DNA of 64,000 nucleotides. It comes from an uncultured bacterium. GTDB taxonomy: Bacteria; Bacillota; Clostridia; Lachnospirales; Lachnospiraceae. Numbering within the stretch: position 1 is the first letter of the stretch; each line of letters starts with the position of its first letter. Of this stretch, positions 8,946 to 17,355 are shown piece after piece. Position numbers and translations under genes: made by a program. The stretch spans positions 50,185 through 114,184 of the forward strand of contig CANDBT010000010.1 in NCBI GenBank assembly GCA_947383005.1, written 5' to 3'. A model generated the notes under the pieces. It did not search any database, was not told where the DNA came from, and saw only the letters and a list, made by a program, of their open reading frames with translations.

Positions 8946-9089
8946 TTACTTCTTGATCCGCTTCAGTCCTGCCGGCTGCTTGGGCTGGTGGTAAATATAC
9001 ATACATCTGCTTTCTGCAGCTGCCTGCGCTGATTTCCCTGCTACATTTTTCATCAGTTTTGCCAATATGCTTCTGCCTGTCGATTTCAT
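8946..9089 (-). CDS. agrD: AgrD-like cyclic lactone autoinducer precursor
   Basis: 47 residues: an amphipathic N-terminus (ILAKLMKNVAGKSAQAAAES), then the core RCMYIYHQPKQPAGL and a basic tail. The pattern of amphipathic helix, Cys plus four aromatic/hydrophobic residues, then H/YQPK-P is the hallmark of clostridial AgrD peptides. The mature signal would be a thiolactone closing at the Cys of CMYIY. A perfect AAGGAGG precedes the ATG. It follows the GHKL kinase gene on the same strand, the usual arrangement. Export and cyclisation need AgrB, which is not encoded in this window. Confidence 0.85.
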   Translation of the reverse strand: MKSTGRSILAKLMKNVAGKSAQAAAESRCMYIYHQPKQPAGLKRIKK

Positions 9090-9205
9090 ATGCGAAATAC
9101 CTCCTTATTATATATTGAAATATTGTAAAATTACTTTTACTACATTTTAGTATATATCTTTTGGCATTTTCTTTTTGTTGCCCGTAATAAATACGAGTGT
9201 CCACG

Positions 9206-10510
9206 TCATTTTTTCCCCTCGCTGCCGTACATCACCACCGATACCCTGAACACGCCGTCACGTCCGTCCGCGTCCACCTGCCCACAGTAGGCTTCCACCG
9301 CCTGCTCCACGGAGGAGAGGCCCAGCCCGTGGCTCCTGCGGTCTTTCTTTGTCGTTACGTATTTCCCCACACGGTTCTTCTGCCGCTCCCCGCAGTAAGG
9401 GTTCGTGACCGCTATCATAAGGACTTCCTTCTCATACGAGGCGTCCAGCGTGACATAACGCTTTCCTTCTTCCACTTCCCTGCATGCCTCCAGCGCATTG
9501 TCCAGCAGGTTCCCGAACACGATGGTAAGGTGCCCGCCCTGGAAGGGCAGCTCCGCGGGCAGGAACACACTGGCTTCAAAGACGATGCCTTCTGCCCGTG
9601 CAGTACTGCATTTATGATTCACAATGCTGTCCACGATGACGTTTCCGGTACGGGAAACATCATCCGCCCGGCACTCCGGGGTTCCCCGCAGCATCCCGCG
9701 CACGTATTCCTCCGCCTGCTTTGTGTCATCCCCCTGCAGCATTCCCAAAAGGCTCGACATATGGTTCTTCATGTCGTGCCGCAGCCGTCTCATCTCCGCG
9801 TCATATGCCTCACGTTCCTGCGCATGTCTGTTTAAAAGGTCAAGCTCCTGTTCATAAAGCAGGTTCTTCTCATGAGCCTCTGCATCATCCACCATGCGGT
9901 CATAGACCTCAAATATCATGTAGATCAGCAGGAGGAGCAACATACCAGAAATCATAGCAAATGGAGTGTATTCCGTATGCTGCACCGTTATCAGGAAAAT
10001 GTTGTGCATCAGGTAGGTGCTGCCGGCGGGGACGGTGAGAACCGCAGCGGCATACCGGAACGGGATGTCCCGCCGGTTCATGCGCTTTGCATAATGCCCC
10101 GCGATAATGGCAAGGAGGAACATGAGCATCAGCGAAATGACCGTCCCCGCCGTCTGCAGTTCCCACCCGTCCATCCCGATCAGCCGGAGGATGATGTCGG
10201 TGGTGCTCTCCATGAGCATCCATACGGCGCATACCAGCGCCGAGAAGATGCAGCGCCTTTTCATGCCTGCACCGTAGGATATGGAACTGACCATTAGTAC
10301 GAGCGCCATGTTCAGGAAAAGCATTGCCGGCGGGGATATGGATATGCCCAGGACGGGAACCGTCTGCAGGATGTAATAGACAGTCCATGCCGCAAAACGC
10401 AGCGGGTTTTTCGACGGGCGGGAAAAGAACGCCTTCATTAATTTGTGCATGATGAGTACATGGAAGCATGATGTAAGCAGGCCGCCGGCGTAGGTGCATA
10501 CAGGGTTCAT
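9206..10510 (-). CDS. AgrC-like GHKL sensor histidine kinase
   Basis: 434 residues. About six membrane-spanning segments fill residues 1-215 (the peptide sensor), followed by a coiled linker. The phospho-acceptor box is RLRHDMKNHMSSLLGML (His near residue 245), and a GHKL ATPase domain has N-box FGNLLDNALEAC and G-box SHGLGLSSV. It should autophosphorylate in response to the agr-type peptide and pass phosphate to the LytTR regulator, whose stop codon overlaps its ATG. DNA here is visibly more GC-rich than the RiPP locus, suggesting separate acquisition. Confidence 0.93.
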   Translation of the reverse strand: MNPVCTYAGGLLTSCFHVLIMHKLMKAFFSRPSKNPLRFAAWTVYYILQTVPVLGISISPPAMLFLNMALVLMVSSISYGAGMKRRCIFSALVCAVWMLMESTTDIILRLIGMDGWELQTAGTVISLMLMFLLAIIAGHYAKRMNRRDIPFRYAAAVLTVPAGSTYLMHNIFLITVQHTEYTPFAMISGMLLLLLIYMIFEVYDRMVDDAEAHEKNLLYEQELDLLNRHAQEREAYDAEMRRLRHDMKNHMSSLLGMLQGDDTKQAEEYVRGMLRGTPECRADDVSRTGNVIVDSIVNHKCSTARAEGIVFEASVFLPAELPFQGGHLTIVFGNLLDNALEACREVEEGKRYVTLDASYEKEVLMIAVTNPYCGERQKNRVGKYVTTKKDRRSHGLGLSSVEQAVEAYCGQVDADGRDGVFRVSVVMYGSEGKK

Positions 10511-11250
10511 CCGTCCACCGCCTTCCTGCCCGCCATGCCGCAGAGCCGCGAGCGTACCGCCTTCTCCCTGTCCTCGCTGATCTTCAGGGCGGTACGCTTC
10601 CCGTTCCCGAATATCACCGTCACCACGGAAAAGTTCATCTTCTCTATGTAACTGTAATTCACAAGGAACGACTGGTGTATCCGCAGAAACTCCTGCCGCC
10701 CCTCTGAAAGCTCTTTCTCAACAGCGTTGAGCCTGCCGTAAAAACGCTCCTCGGAGCCGTCTGCCATGACTATATGTACTACCCGGTTGCGGCTCTCGAA
10801 ATACACGACGTCCCTGACCGCAACTTTCCGGATCTCCTTGTTGAAGGAGAAGCGGTAGTAGGCTTCCGTCTCTCCTATCCGGGCACAGGCGTCGCGGAAA
10901 TATTTCCTGAACTTCGCCCCGTCCACGGGCTTTGAGAGGAACCGGAACGGCTCCACCTCGAAGAGTTCCTTTAAATACTGTTCGTAGCCGGACACGTATA
11001 TAAGGAGCGCGGAACGGTCGATGCGGCGTATCTGTCTCGCGGCGCTTATGCCGTCCACCCTTTCCATCTCTATGTCAAGGAATACCAGGTCGTAGCGGTA
11101 GCCCTTTTCTATGTCCGCAACCAGGGTGCCGCCATCGGAATAGGCTTCCGTCTCCACGCTGATGCCCGAATCTTCTGCCTCTCGGCGCACTATTTCTTCC
11201 AGTTCCGCCGTAAAACGCATGTCATCGTCACATACTGCTATCCTTACCAT
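10507..11250 (-). CDS. AgrA-like LytTR response regulator
   Basis: About 247 residues. Receiver domain with the acidic triad CDDD near residue 8, phospho-Asp in LVFLDIEMERVDG and conserved Lys in FLSKPV, then a LytTR DNA-binding domain (VVYFESRNRVVHIV, FLRIHQSFLVNYSYIE). Partner of the downstream kinase. The ATG at 11250 starts the standard MVRIAVCDDD; an ATG nine bases upstream (11259) is equally near GGAAGGA. Expected targets are direct repeats in agr-type promoters, none of which I could identify with confidence. Confidence 0.92.
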   Translation of the reverse strand: MVRIAVCDDDMRFTAELEEIVRREAEDSGISVETEAYSDGGTLVADIEKGYRYDLVFLDIEMERVDGISAARQIRRIDRSALLIYVSGYEQYLKELFEVEPFRFLSKPVDGAKFRKYFRDACARIGETEAYYRFSFNKEIRKVAVRDVVYFESRNRVVHIVMADGSEERFYGRLNAVEKELSEGRQEFLRIHQSFLVNYSYIEKMNFSVVTVIFGNGKRTALKISEDREKAVRSRLCGMAGRKAVDG

Positions 11251-11644
11251 GCACATCATCTTCCTTCCGGTGTAAATCCCCTGTTACAGGTTTCTCCTGC
11301 TCGTCCTGCGCCTGCTCCAGCCGCTCCAGCATCACCCGGAAAGTCTTCCTGTTGATGTCCGACAGGCGCTGGTAGCGCAGCACGATATCGTAATACCTGT
11401 CCATCTCATGGTTCATGCGTAACTGGCCGCTTAAGTCACGCCTGATGTCAGTGCGTCCGAGTATGTAGTCGGTGGTGACGTTGAAGGTATCCGCCATATT
11501 TACCAGCAGGTCTGTGGGTATGTCGTATGCGCTGTTCTCCATGCGGCTCACCGCCTGCTGGGAGGTGCAGAGGATGGCGGCGAGGGCCTCCTGGGACAGG
11601 TTCATGCTCTTCCTGAGTTCTCGAATGCGGTTTTTGGTTTCCAT
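11228..11644 (-). CDS. Xre-family transcriptional regulator (first gene of the agr-like block)
   Basis: 138 residues starting METKNRIRELRKSMN. An HTH_3 domain occupies residues 5-60 (LSQEALAAILCTSQQAVSRMEN, then DTFNVTTDYILGRTD). A longer C-terminal part with YYDIVLRYQRLSDINRKTF may sense or oligomerise. The 3' end overlaps the LytTR gene by about 23 bp, so all four genes form one transcription unit. It probably represses this unit or cross-regulates the plasmid. The chosen ATG is preceded by AAGGATG. Confidence 0.88.
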   Translation of the reverse strand: METKNRIRELRKSMNLSQEALAAILCTSQQAVSRMENSAYDIPTDLLVNMADTFNVTTDYILGRTDIRRDLSGQLRMNHEMDRYYDIVLRYQRLSDINRKTFRVMLERLEQAQDEQEKPVTGDLHRKEDDVHGKDSSM

Positions 11645-11932
11645 AGTGTGTATCATCCTTTCTGACTTCTATTTTACACAAAAATCAATCAGATGTTCAC
11701 ACGTATATAATGTGAAACAAATACACATATATGAGTATTTCAAGAGGTTAAACTTTTTTAATTCATTCTATGTGTCGGAATAATAACCTGTATATCCGTT
11801 TTTCTTACAATATACATTTTCGCTTGCCAATAATATTTTAAAATTATTCTGAGAAATTGTAAGTATCATTTCAATCATGCATTATAGTAGTGTATGTAGC
11901 TAAAAATGCTGTATTTAAGGAGGAATAGTATA

Positions 11933-12661
11933 ATGAAATTATTAAAATCCAAGCTTGCAATGGTTATATCCACTGTAATAATTTTAAACAGTTTTGTGTT
12001 GCCCGTATCAGCAGCGGATATTGGTGTTTCAAATGAAATATCCCAAACTGACGAAACATATGTATTTGCAGAAGAAGTAAACACATTCTCAGATTTGGGG
12101 ATTATGTACATAGCATGGGAAGATTTCATTTCCGAGAATCCCAATAGCACTGAAGCTGAACAAGAAGAATTTTTGATTCAATTTGTGGAAAGTGGCGGAC
12201 TTAGAAATGCACAGAATCCCCGTGGAATCGGAGATCTCGTCTCTGGATTCAATAGTTTAAACCCTGCTGAAAAAGAACTTGCCTTGAAGCATCCCCTTCA
12301 GGCACTTAAGGTATATGATTGCGCCAACAAAGCCACTAATGCTACAATCGAATATTACGGAACAAACGGTTGGCAAGATAATAGCGATGCCTTTCGGCAT
12401 TGCTGTTGGAATGCGTTAATGAAAAAAGCCATGAACGAAAGTGCTGCGGAACAGTGGGCAACTGCACATGAATACGAATCTTCCGGTCTTGACAGAGAAA
12501 TGGATTTGTTTAACAATGTAATCGGACGTTCCATAAATGTCACAAACAAAAACGACTCGGAAATCTACAATGCAGTCAAAGATAAAGTAGTTTATGGAGA
12601 CTGTAGGCGAATAGTAAACAATGCATTAGTTCCAACAAATGCTGATGGATTAATCAAATAG
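11933..12661 (+). CDS. Secreted DUF6973-like protein
   Basis: 242 residues with a clear Sec signal peptide (KSKLAMVISTVIILNSFVL, cleavage near VSAA-D). The mature protein has an Asp/His-rich motif GWQDNSDAFRHCCWNALM followed by a helical region with HEYESSGLDREMDLFNN. That D-AFRH-WN signature is what I associate with DUF6973-type secreted proteins, which occur beside signalling and bacteriocin loci; function is unknown, though the His/Asp residues suggest a hydrolase. The start at 11933 follows AAGGAGGA; an upstream ATG at 11906 lacks a ribosome binding site. Confidence 0.75.
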   Translation: MKLLKSKLAMVISTVIILNSFVLPVSAADIGVSNEISQTDETYVFAEEVNTFSDLGIMYIAWEDFISENPNSTEAEQEEFLIQFVESGGLRNAQNPRGIGDLVSGFNSLNPAEKELALKHPLQALKVYDCANKATNATIEYYGTNGWQDNSDAFRHCCWNALMKKAMNESAAEQWATAHEYESSGLDREMDLFNNVIGRSINVTNKNDSEIYNAVKDKVVYGDCRRIVNNALVPTNADGLIK

Positions 12662-13101
12662 CAAATCTTATCATACACCTATGATCCGATGATTGTAAAC
12701 TTCAAATTTCTCATAAAAGCAGCGCCGAAATTCTTCGATCAAATAGATTTTGGCGCTACTTTAATTAATAAAAATAATAGCTTGTTTTTTTATAACCCCC
12801 TTTTTATAAAAATGGCATTCTGATTCATAAGGCAAAATCTGTCTTGTCCTTCTAAATTATAAATCATAACAAATTTTTAATATCTCAAAATTATGTTTCT
12901 GCTTAACTTTCTTTTTATAACTTTCCAGTAGTATCTTTCTGCAAGTTGAAATTTTCCTTAATATTTCCGAGTATTTCCGAGCAGATACAGAAACTGAAAA
13001 TGAAAACTTAATACCCTATTCCACTGCCATAAACTGCATTTCATAAATCTAAGATTTACCATGTTGCATATGTCTATGAGAGTTCTATATATATGCTTTT
13101 T
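12662..13101. other. Non-coding gap with terminator and short direct repeats
   Basis: Holds the terminator-like hairpin at 12721-12757 and a tandem TATTTCCGAG repeat near 12960-12980. The rest is featureless AT-rich DNA. Confidence 0.5.
12721..12757 (+). terminator. Terminator of the DUF6973-like gene
   Basis: AGCGCCGAAAT (12721-12731) pairs with ATTTTGGCGCT (12747-12757) over 11 positions including one G-U pair, followed by a short T-rich stretch. Confidence 0.6.
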
Positions 13102-14040
13102 CTAATCAGTTATCTTTTTATGCAAACCGCGTGCCACACCATTTTCAGAAATTTTTAATATTATAAGATAATCGTTATCTGAAATTGCATCTTCTATTAA
13201 TTTGCATTGCTTAGCTCCTGTGACGCTCCCATCGGAATAATTAAAATCTGCAATGCCGCCACAAATAAAATCCGCCACCCTATTTAAAGAATCATGGAAC
13301 ATATTTTTATCTATATTCTCTATTGCAACTTCTGTTACTTCATTATTTTTTTGAGGCGTAAGATGATTGCATATAAGGCAGTGAGATATTATTTGGTATA
13401 GTTCTAAATATATTTCACCGTTCCAATTAGTAATTGCATCTCTATCCGACATCCAACTGAAAATTTCTATTCTTGGCACCTCTCTGAGTAATAAGTATTT
13501 TAAATAACTTGCTAGAAAAGTAACTCCCATAACGCGTCCCAGTAATTTATAGTTAAAGGTTTTTCTGTTTGTTTGATACTGTAAGCTCTTAAGTTTTTTG
13601 TTCATCATTTTATATCGTTCTGCATTTTTTGGTGTTGTTTGCTGCCATAATTCTGTCATATTTATTAAATCCTGTATAGCTGTATCCATAGAGGCTTTAT
13701 CTTTCCACTTATCAAGAATGCAATTCCTATCCAGTATAAAATTAAAACTAAAAATATAACCAGCCTTTACAAAATCGCAAAATAATGGCGATACTTTTCT
13801 ACAATTTTTTAGATCATTTTTTTGCATAGAATAGATAACATCATTCCATTCGTTAAAATCTAAAATATAAGGATATATAACAAATGAAACAACATTGTTG
13901 GCTTTGCTTTTATCATCAAAGCAATAATCACTGCACATAAACCATTTCGTAACATCCGAGTATCTTTCTACAAAGTTCTTGAATTGATTTATAGATGATT
14001 TATTCATCGTTTCTTCTAATACGGCAAAAAATCTTTCCAT
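13102..14040 (-). CDS. Orphan protein of unknown function
   Basis: 312 residues from the ATG at 14040, which follows AGAGG; a GTG 27 bases upstream is less likely. It has no signal peptide or membrane segment and contains scattered Cys and aromatic residues (WFMCSDYCFDD, CHLICNHLTP-type patterns such as ISHCLICNHLTPQ). I cannot assign a family. It stands alone between two gaps, is AT-rich like phage or defence cargo, and ends in a region without obvious partner genes. Confidence 0.65.
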   Translation of the reverse strand: MERFFAVLEETMNKSSINQFKNFVERYSDVTKWFMCSDYCFDDKSKANNVVSFVIYPYILDFNEWNDVIYSMQKNDLKNCRKVSPLFCDFVKAGYIFSFNFILDRNCILDKWKDKASMDTAIQDLINMTELWQQTTPKNAERYKMMNKKLKSLQYQTNRKTFNYKLLGRVMGVTFLASYLKYLLLREVPRIEIFSWMSDRDAITNWNGEIYLELYQIISHCLICNHLTPQKNNEVTEVAIENIDKNMFHDSLNRVADFICGGIADFNYSDGSVTGAKQCKLIEDAISDNDYLIILKISENGVARGLHKKITD

Positions 14041-14185
14041 TGCATCCTCTTGTCCTTGAAATATCACTTATTAGTATTTTTATCATCATATCAGATGCAT
14101 TCAGTTATATCAATGAATTTTAGCTTTTATTAAAATATAGAAATTTTCTATATTCAAACTCAACAACTATGCGCACTTCATAAAC

Positions 14186-14211
14186 GTGAAAAAGCATCCT
14201 CCCAGATGCTT
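14186..14211 (-). terminator. Terminator of the conjugation operon
   Basis: On the minus strand AAGCATC, loop TGGGAG, GATGCTT then TTTTCAC: a 7-bp stem with a U-run, 38 bp after the last gene of the transfer operon. Confidence 0.8.
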
Positions 14212-14248
14212 AATTCACAATACTCTTCTACAGTAATTTCTGATCATA

Positions 14249-14668
14249 TTATTCATCATATACTGTCAACTTATATTTTTCAATTATCCCGACCAAGGTT
14301 GCCTCGTATTCATATCTCGCCTCACAATAAGGATACTTAGGATCCTGCAGCGATTGAACGGCCCTTATGTAATTGCTTTCTCCTATAAGTTCTTCCCAAT
14401 TAGGAGCTTCCTGAGAATGATCCTTCCATGTGGCAAGGTAATCATTATGTTCCATTATGACATGCCGTAAAACCGGAGAGTTTGCATGGAAACCCTCCTG
14501 ATGCGAAAATAATTCATTTGGGCTTATTTCAACCTCATTCTTTTCCCAGTCAATTGCTTCCAAAGCAATCGCGATAACAATAGACGGCAGACAAATATGC
14601 CTTCTGCGCCAGTCCTCCTGTGCAATCTGTCCTATAATCTCAATAAAAAGTTCTTTGTTCCTTTTCAT
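14249..14668 (-). CDS. Divergent glucosaminidase (GH73-like) domain protein without signal peptide
   Basis: 139 residues starting MKRNKELFIEIIGQ after AGAGGAG. The segment IAQEDWRRRHICLPSIVIA matches the start of GH73/FlgJ-type glucosaminidases, with ALEAIDW where the family has the catalytic AxLESGWG (Glu retained). NELFSH and a C-terminal ARYEYEATLVGIIEKY correspond to the family NNLFGIK and final helix. Normal function is cutting peptidoglycan. It lacks any secretion signal, and the flanking residues of the active site are unusual, so it may be inactive or exported by the transfer machine. Last gene of the conjugation operon. Confidence 0.65.
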   Translation of the reverse strand: MKRNKELFIEIIGQIAQEDWRRRHICLPSIVIAIALEAIDWEKNEVEISPNELFSHQEGFHANSPVLRHVIMEHNDYLATWKDHSQEAPNWEELIGESNYIRAVQSLQDPKYPYCEARYEYEATLVGIIEKYKLTVYDE

Positions 14669-14681
14669 TTGCTTCTCCTCT

Positions 14682-14813
14682 CTATTTACGTTTCCAGTAC
14701 CACCCAAGCGCCGCCGCGCCTGCAATTGCCCATATACCGTATCCCTTACACATTACAATAAGGAAGATAATCCCTCCTGCAACCATTAATGCAATCTTCT
14801 CTTTTCTTCCCAT
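14682..14813 (-). CDS. 43-residue membrane peptide
   Basis: Translation MGRKEKIALMVAGGIIFLIV followed by MCKGYGIWAIAGAAALGWYWKRK: basic ends and two short hydrophobic stretches. Strong AAGGAG site whose bases overlap the preceding stop, and only 13 bp to the next gene, so it is a genuine operon member. Perhaps a small accessory of the transfer channel or a holin-like partner of the glucosaminidase-like protein; function unknown. Confidence 0.7.
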   Translation of the reverse strand: MGRKEKIALMVAGGIIFLIVMCKGYGIWAIAGAAALGWYWKRK

Positions 14814-14822
14814 ATATGCTCC

Positions 14823-15839
14823 TTAGAAGAAAGGGTACGTGTGCTGGGAGGTAACAGTCCCCAGCACTTTTTTCCCATCTTCCCCGTCTTTTACACTGGT
14901 AATACGTACAAGACTGCTATGCAGGTCATACGATGCGCTCTTTATTGCACCCTCCGAACTGTAATAGATATGCTGCAACATGCTTTCCGGAAACAGGGTA
15001 CAGACCATACCGCTAATCTTCTTAAAGTCCTCCAGATCCTCACATACCAATACCGCCTGAACAATATTTCCATCCTTGTTGAGCTGCTCCATATACCCCT
15101 TTAAAGCAGATACTTTTTTCTGTAAATGCTTGTCCCATTCAGATTCCGTAAACCTTTTCAAGTCCACGCGGGTAAACATCGGTTCCACTATTGTCGCATA
15201 ATTTTTTCCGGCAATTTCGTGAAAAATCCTGCTGTTAAAGATGATTTTCCCGTTTTCCTTATCCTGATACGAAGGCATAAAATCAAACTCTTTTAAATGC
15301 GGACTTTTCATCAGTTCATTTGTAATCAATGACGAGGCTGCTTTTTCCACGATTTCAAGGGGTGGAAGGATGTCTTTTTCGTGTCTGGCATCCGTATTCA
15401 GCTTTAGCGCCTGATATATGACCTTGCAGAACTCAGGCGTTGTAGAATACAAGACGATATTGTTTCCCTCCTTTGTGTAGACAAACCTGCGCAGCATCCC
15501 CATACTGCACATCTTCTTTATCCTGCTGAGCAGCGCATCCCTGTCAATATAGCGCGGCACGCGCTTCTGTGGCCAGAAACTGCCTAATGCCTGTATCGTT
15601 TCCGCAACTACTTTGGGGATTGTATACTTGTACAGTGCTATCACATACCCGATATACAGATCGGACAGCACAATTTCCTCATTCCGGTAATAGTAGGCAA
15701 TTTTATCCAGAGAATTTCTTTTATCCGAATCCGGCACACTGATCTCCATTTCCGGCATATACTCAAAAAGTGCCTTATATCCCATCATGCCTACTATATC
15801 GCGGGCAGCCCTCTCTGTTGTCTTTTCCGTATCAGCCAT
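14823..15839 (-). CDS. Winged-helix-type protein of the transfer operon
   Basis: 338 residues. Residues about 60-150 (LYIGYVIALYKYTIPKVVAE, DRDALLSRIKKMCSMGMLRRFVYT) look like a winged-helix DNA-binding domain reading substrate or ori DNA. The C-terminal half (NSRIFHEIAGKN, VLVCEDLEDFKKISGMVC) has the alternating strand pattern seen in plasmid replication-relaxation proteins. This family guess is weak. It starts with TAATG overlap to the OB-fold gene and ends 10 bp before the small membrane peptide. Confidence 0.6.
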   Translation of the reverse strand: MADTEKTTERAARDIVGMMGYKALFEYMPEMEISVPDSDKRNSLDKIAYYYRNEEIVLSDLYIGYVIALYKYTIPKVVAETIQALGSFWPQKRVPRYIDRDALLSRIKKMCSMGMLRRFVYTKEGNNIVLYSTTPEFCKVIYQALKLNTDARHEKDILPPLEIVEKAASSLITNELMKSPHLKEFDFMPSYQDKENGKIIFNSRIFHEIAGKNYATIVEPMFTRVDLKRFTESEWDKHLQKKVSALKGYMEQLNKDGNIVQAVLVCEDLEDFKKISGMVCTLFPESMLQHIYYSSEGAIKSASYDLHSSLVRITSVKDGEDGKKVLGTVTSQHTYPFF

Positions 15840-16819
15840 TACGTTTCCTCTCCCTCCTGATTATTTTCCGGCTTCTCGTATCCCTCCAGCGTAAGCGCCT
15901 GGAACACCCTTGCTTTTAAGGAACGTTCCTTTGTATTCATGTAATAAATCTTTCCCATATACTCCATGCCCGGAATTATTGGGAAATCTCTTGCTGACGA
16001 CGGGTACTCGGTAAATACCTGGATATCTTCCAAGCCATTGATTTCACCAAACCAGTGCCCCTTTTTCAGTGACAGGCACTTAATGCGCACAATGTCGCCA
16101 ACATGATACTTTTCTTCCAGGGACTTCTTCTCCCACGGATCCTCTACCAGCTCCTTTCTGGAGCAGGCATAATAGATAATGTCCTGTTTCTTCTGCTTTC
16201 TTATCTTTTTTTCATGTATGCATACTTCCACAACATCACCGTAAGATACTGTTCCCTTCAGCGCGGACGTAAATGTATTTGCCCAGTCGCCGATATACAC
16301 AAACCCTAAGATTCCGACACCGCATAAGTCCAGCCATACGCCCGTGTCTATGTTCTCTCCGTCTACCGTTTTAGACTGGATACGGATTACCTTTCCCTTT
16401 ACACGCAAATTTGCATTCCCGTTATCCTTTTTCAGCCGGTTATTGATTTCTTCTTCGATTTCCGGACGTTTATCCTTCCGCGCTTCATTGTGGCTTACCC
16501 AGACGGTACGGCTTTCATCGTCCACCCTGACCACTTTTACATAGTATACGTCCGCCAGCTTCTGTGACTTGTACCGCAGATCATACGGATCCCCCGTAAT
16601 TGCATCTGATGCCATGCAGATAATGATGTCCTTGTCCACTTTGGAAAGGGTGCCGTCTGCTCCTGCCTTTTCAAAAGCCATCTGCATATATTCCCCTGTA
16701 TCCATCAGCTTTTTATAACGCTCCAGATGCCCGTCTGTCCTTTCCGGCACATAAGAATGTTCTTTCTCTTTTCTTCCGCCTAAAAATTTTCCTGAAATTT
16801 CATACAACTGGTCTTTCAT
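15839..16819 (-). CDS. S1/OB-fold protein
   Basis: 326 residues from the ATG at 16819, preceded by GGAGGTG. Residues about 140-210 (LRVKGKVIRI, DLCGVGILGFVYIGDW, GDVVEVCIHE) and again about 240-300 (YHVGDIVRIKCLSL, GMEYMGKIYYM) have the strand pattern of S1-like OB folds that bind single-stranded nucleic acid. No catalytic motif seen. In the transfer operon it may coat or guide DNA or RNA; inference. Confidence 0.6.
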   Translation of the reverse strand: MKDQLYEISGKFLGGRKEKEHSYVPERTDGHLERYKKLMDTGEYMQMAFEKAGADGTLSKVDKDIIICMASDAITGDPYDLRYKSQKLADVYYVKVVRVDDESRTVWVSHNEARKDKRPEIEEEINNRLKKDNGNANLRVKGKVIRIQSKTVDGENIDTGVWLDLCGVGILGFVYIGDWANTFTSALKGTVSYGDVVEVCIHEKKIRKQKKQDIIYYACSRKELVEDPWEKKSLEEKYHVGDIVRIKCLSLKKGHWFGEINGLEDIQVFTEYPSSARDFPIIPGMEYMGKIYYMNTKERSLKARVFQALTLEGYEKPENNQEGEET

Positions 16820-16866
16820 TGATTGCACCTCCGTTAAAATAATATGTTTTACCGGTTATCAATCCG

Positions 16867-17355
16867 TTACCGGAAAATACTGATAAACCAGGAAATACCA
16901 AATACAATAATCAAAAGGATTACCGGCACCGCTATCATGCCGCCGCTGATTGCCGTTTTCCGCATTTTCTTGTCTTTTGTCGCCAACAGTGCAATAGCTG
17001 CTCCCAAAACAAAGGAAACAAGCCCTATGAGCAGTGCCCCTGCTTTTATGCTTTTTAAATTGCTGTAACAAGCCGCCGCTATGGTACGCAGAATCCGTTC
17101 AGCAAAATTGCCGCTGATTTCTATCGGATTCACTTCCTCCAAATTTTCCATGCCGCTCTCCCAAGAGTCCTGTATCCGTTCTCTTAATGCATCATATATG
17201 GAGTTTTCCTGTTCGCTCTCCCCTGTTTCCTCCTGCATGTATACCTCTTCCCCATATGCAATGGACGGAGGAATGAAAAAGAAAGCCATCCATCCAAAGA
17301 ACACTGCAATAGCAATCCGCAGGCAATGCAGTTTGTCAATTTTTTCCATTCCCAT
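16867..17355 (-). CDS. Signal-peptide protein with two C-terminal membrane segments
   Basis: 162 residues: N-terminal signal (LRIAIAVFFGWMAFFFIPPS, AYG cleavage), an acidic extracellular stretch of 60 residues, then two hydrophobic helices (GALLIGLVSFVLGAAIALLA and VPVILLIIVFGISWFI). The layout resembles VirB2/TrbC-type channel subunits but is longer. A start at the second Met (17349) fits the GGGGG site equally well. Its 5' end overlaps the upstream GGDEF-like gene by 20 bp. Confidence 0.6.
   Translation of the reverse strand: MGMEKIDKLHCLRIAIAVFFGWMAFFFIPPSIAYGEEVYMQEETGESEQENSIYDALRERIQDSWESGMENLEEVNPIEISGNFAERILRTIAAACYSNLKSIKAGALLIGLVSFVLGAAIALLATKDKKMRKTAISGGMIAVPVILLIIVFGISWFISIFR

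Noticed and set aside
8929-9204. Longer open frame over the AgrD region
   Set aside because: Out of frame with the well-supported AgrD peptide and without its own ribosome binding site.
9197-10499. Several long open frames antisense or alternate to the kinase gene
   Set aside because: They arise from the GC-rich codon pattern of the GHKL kinase gene and lack family features or ribosome binding sites.
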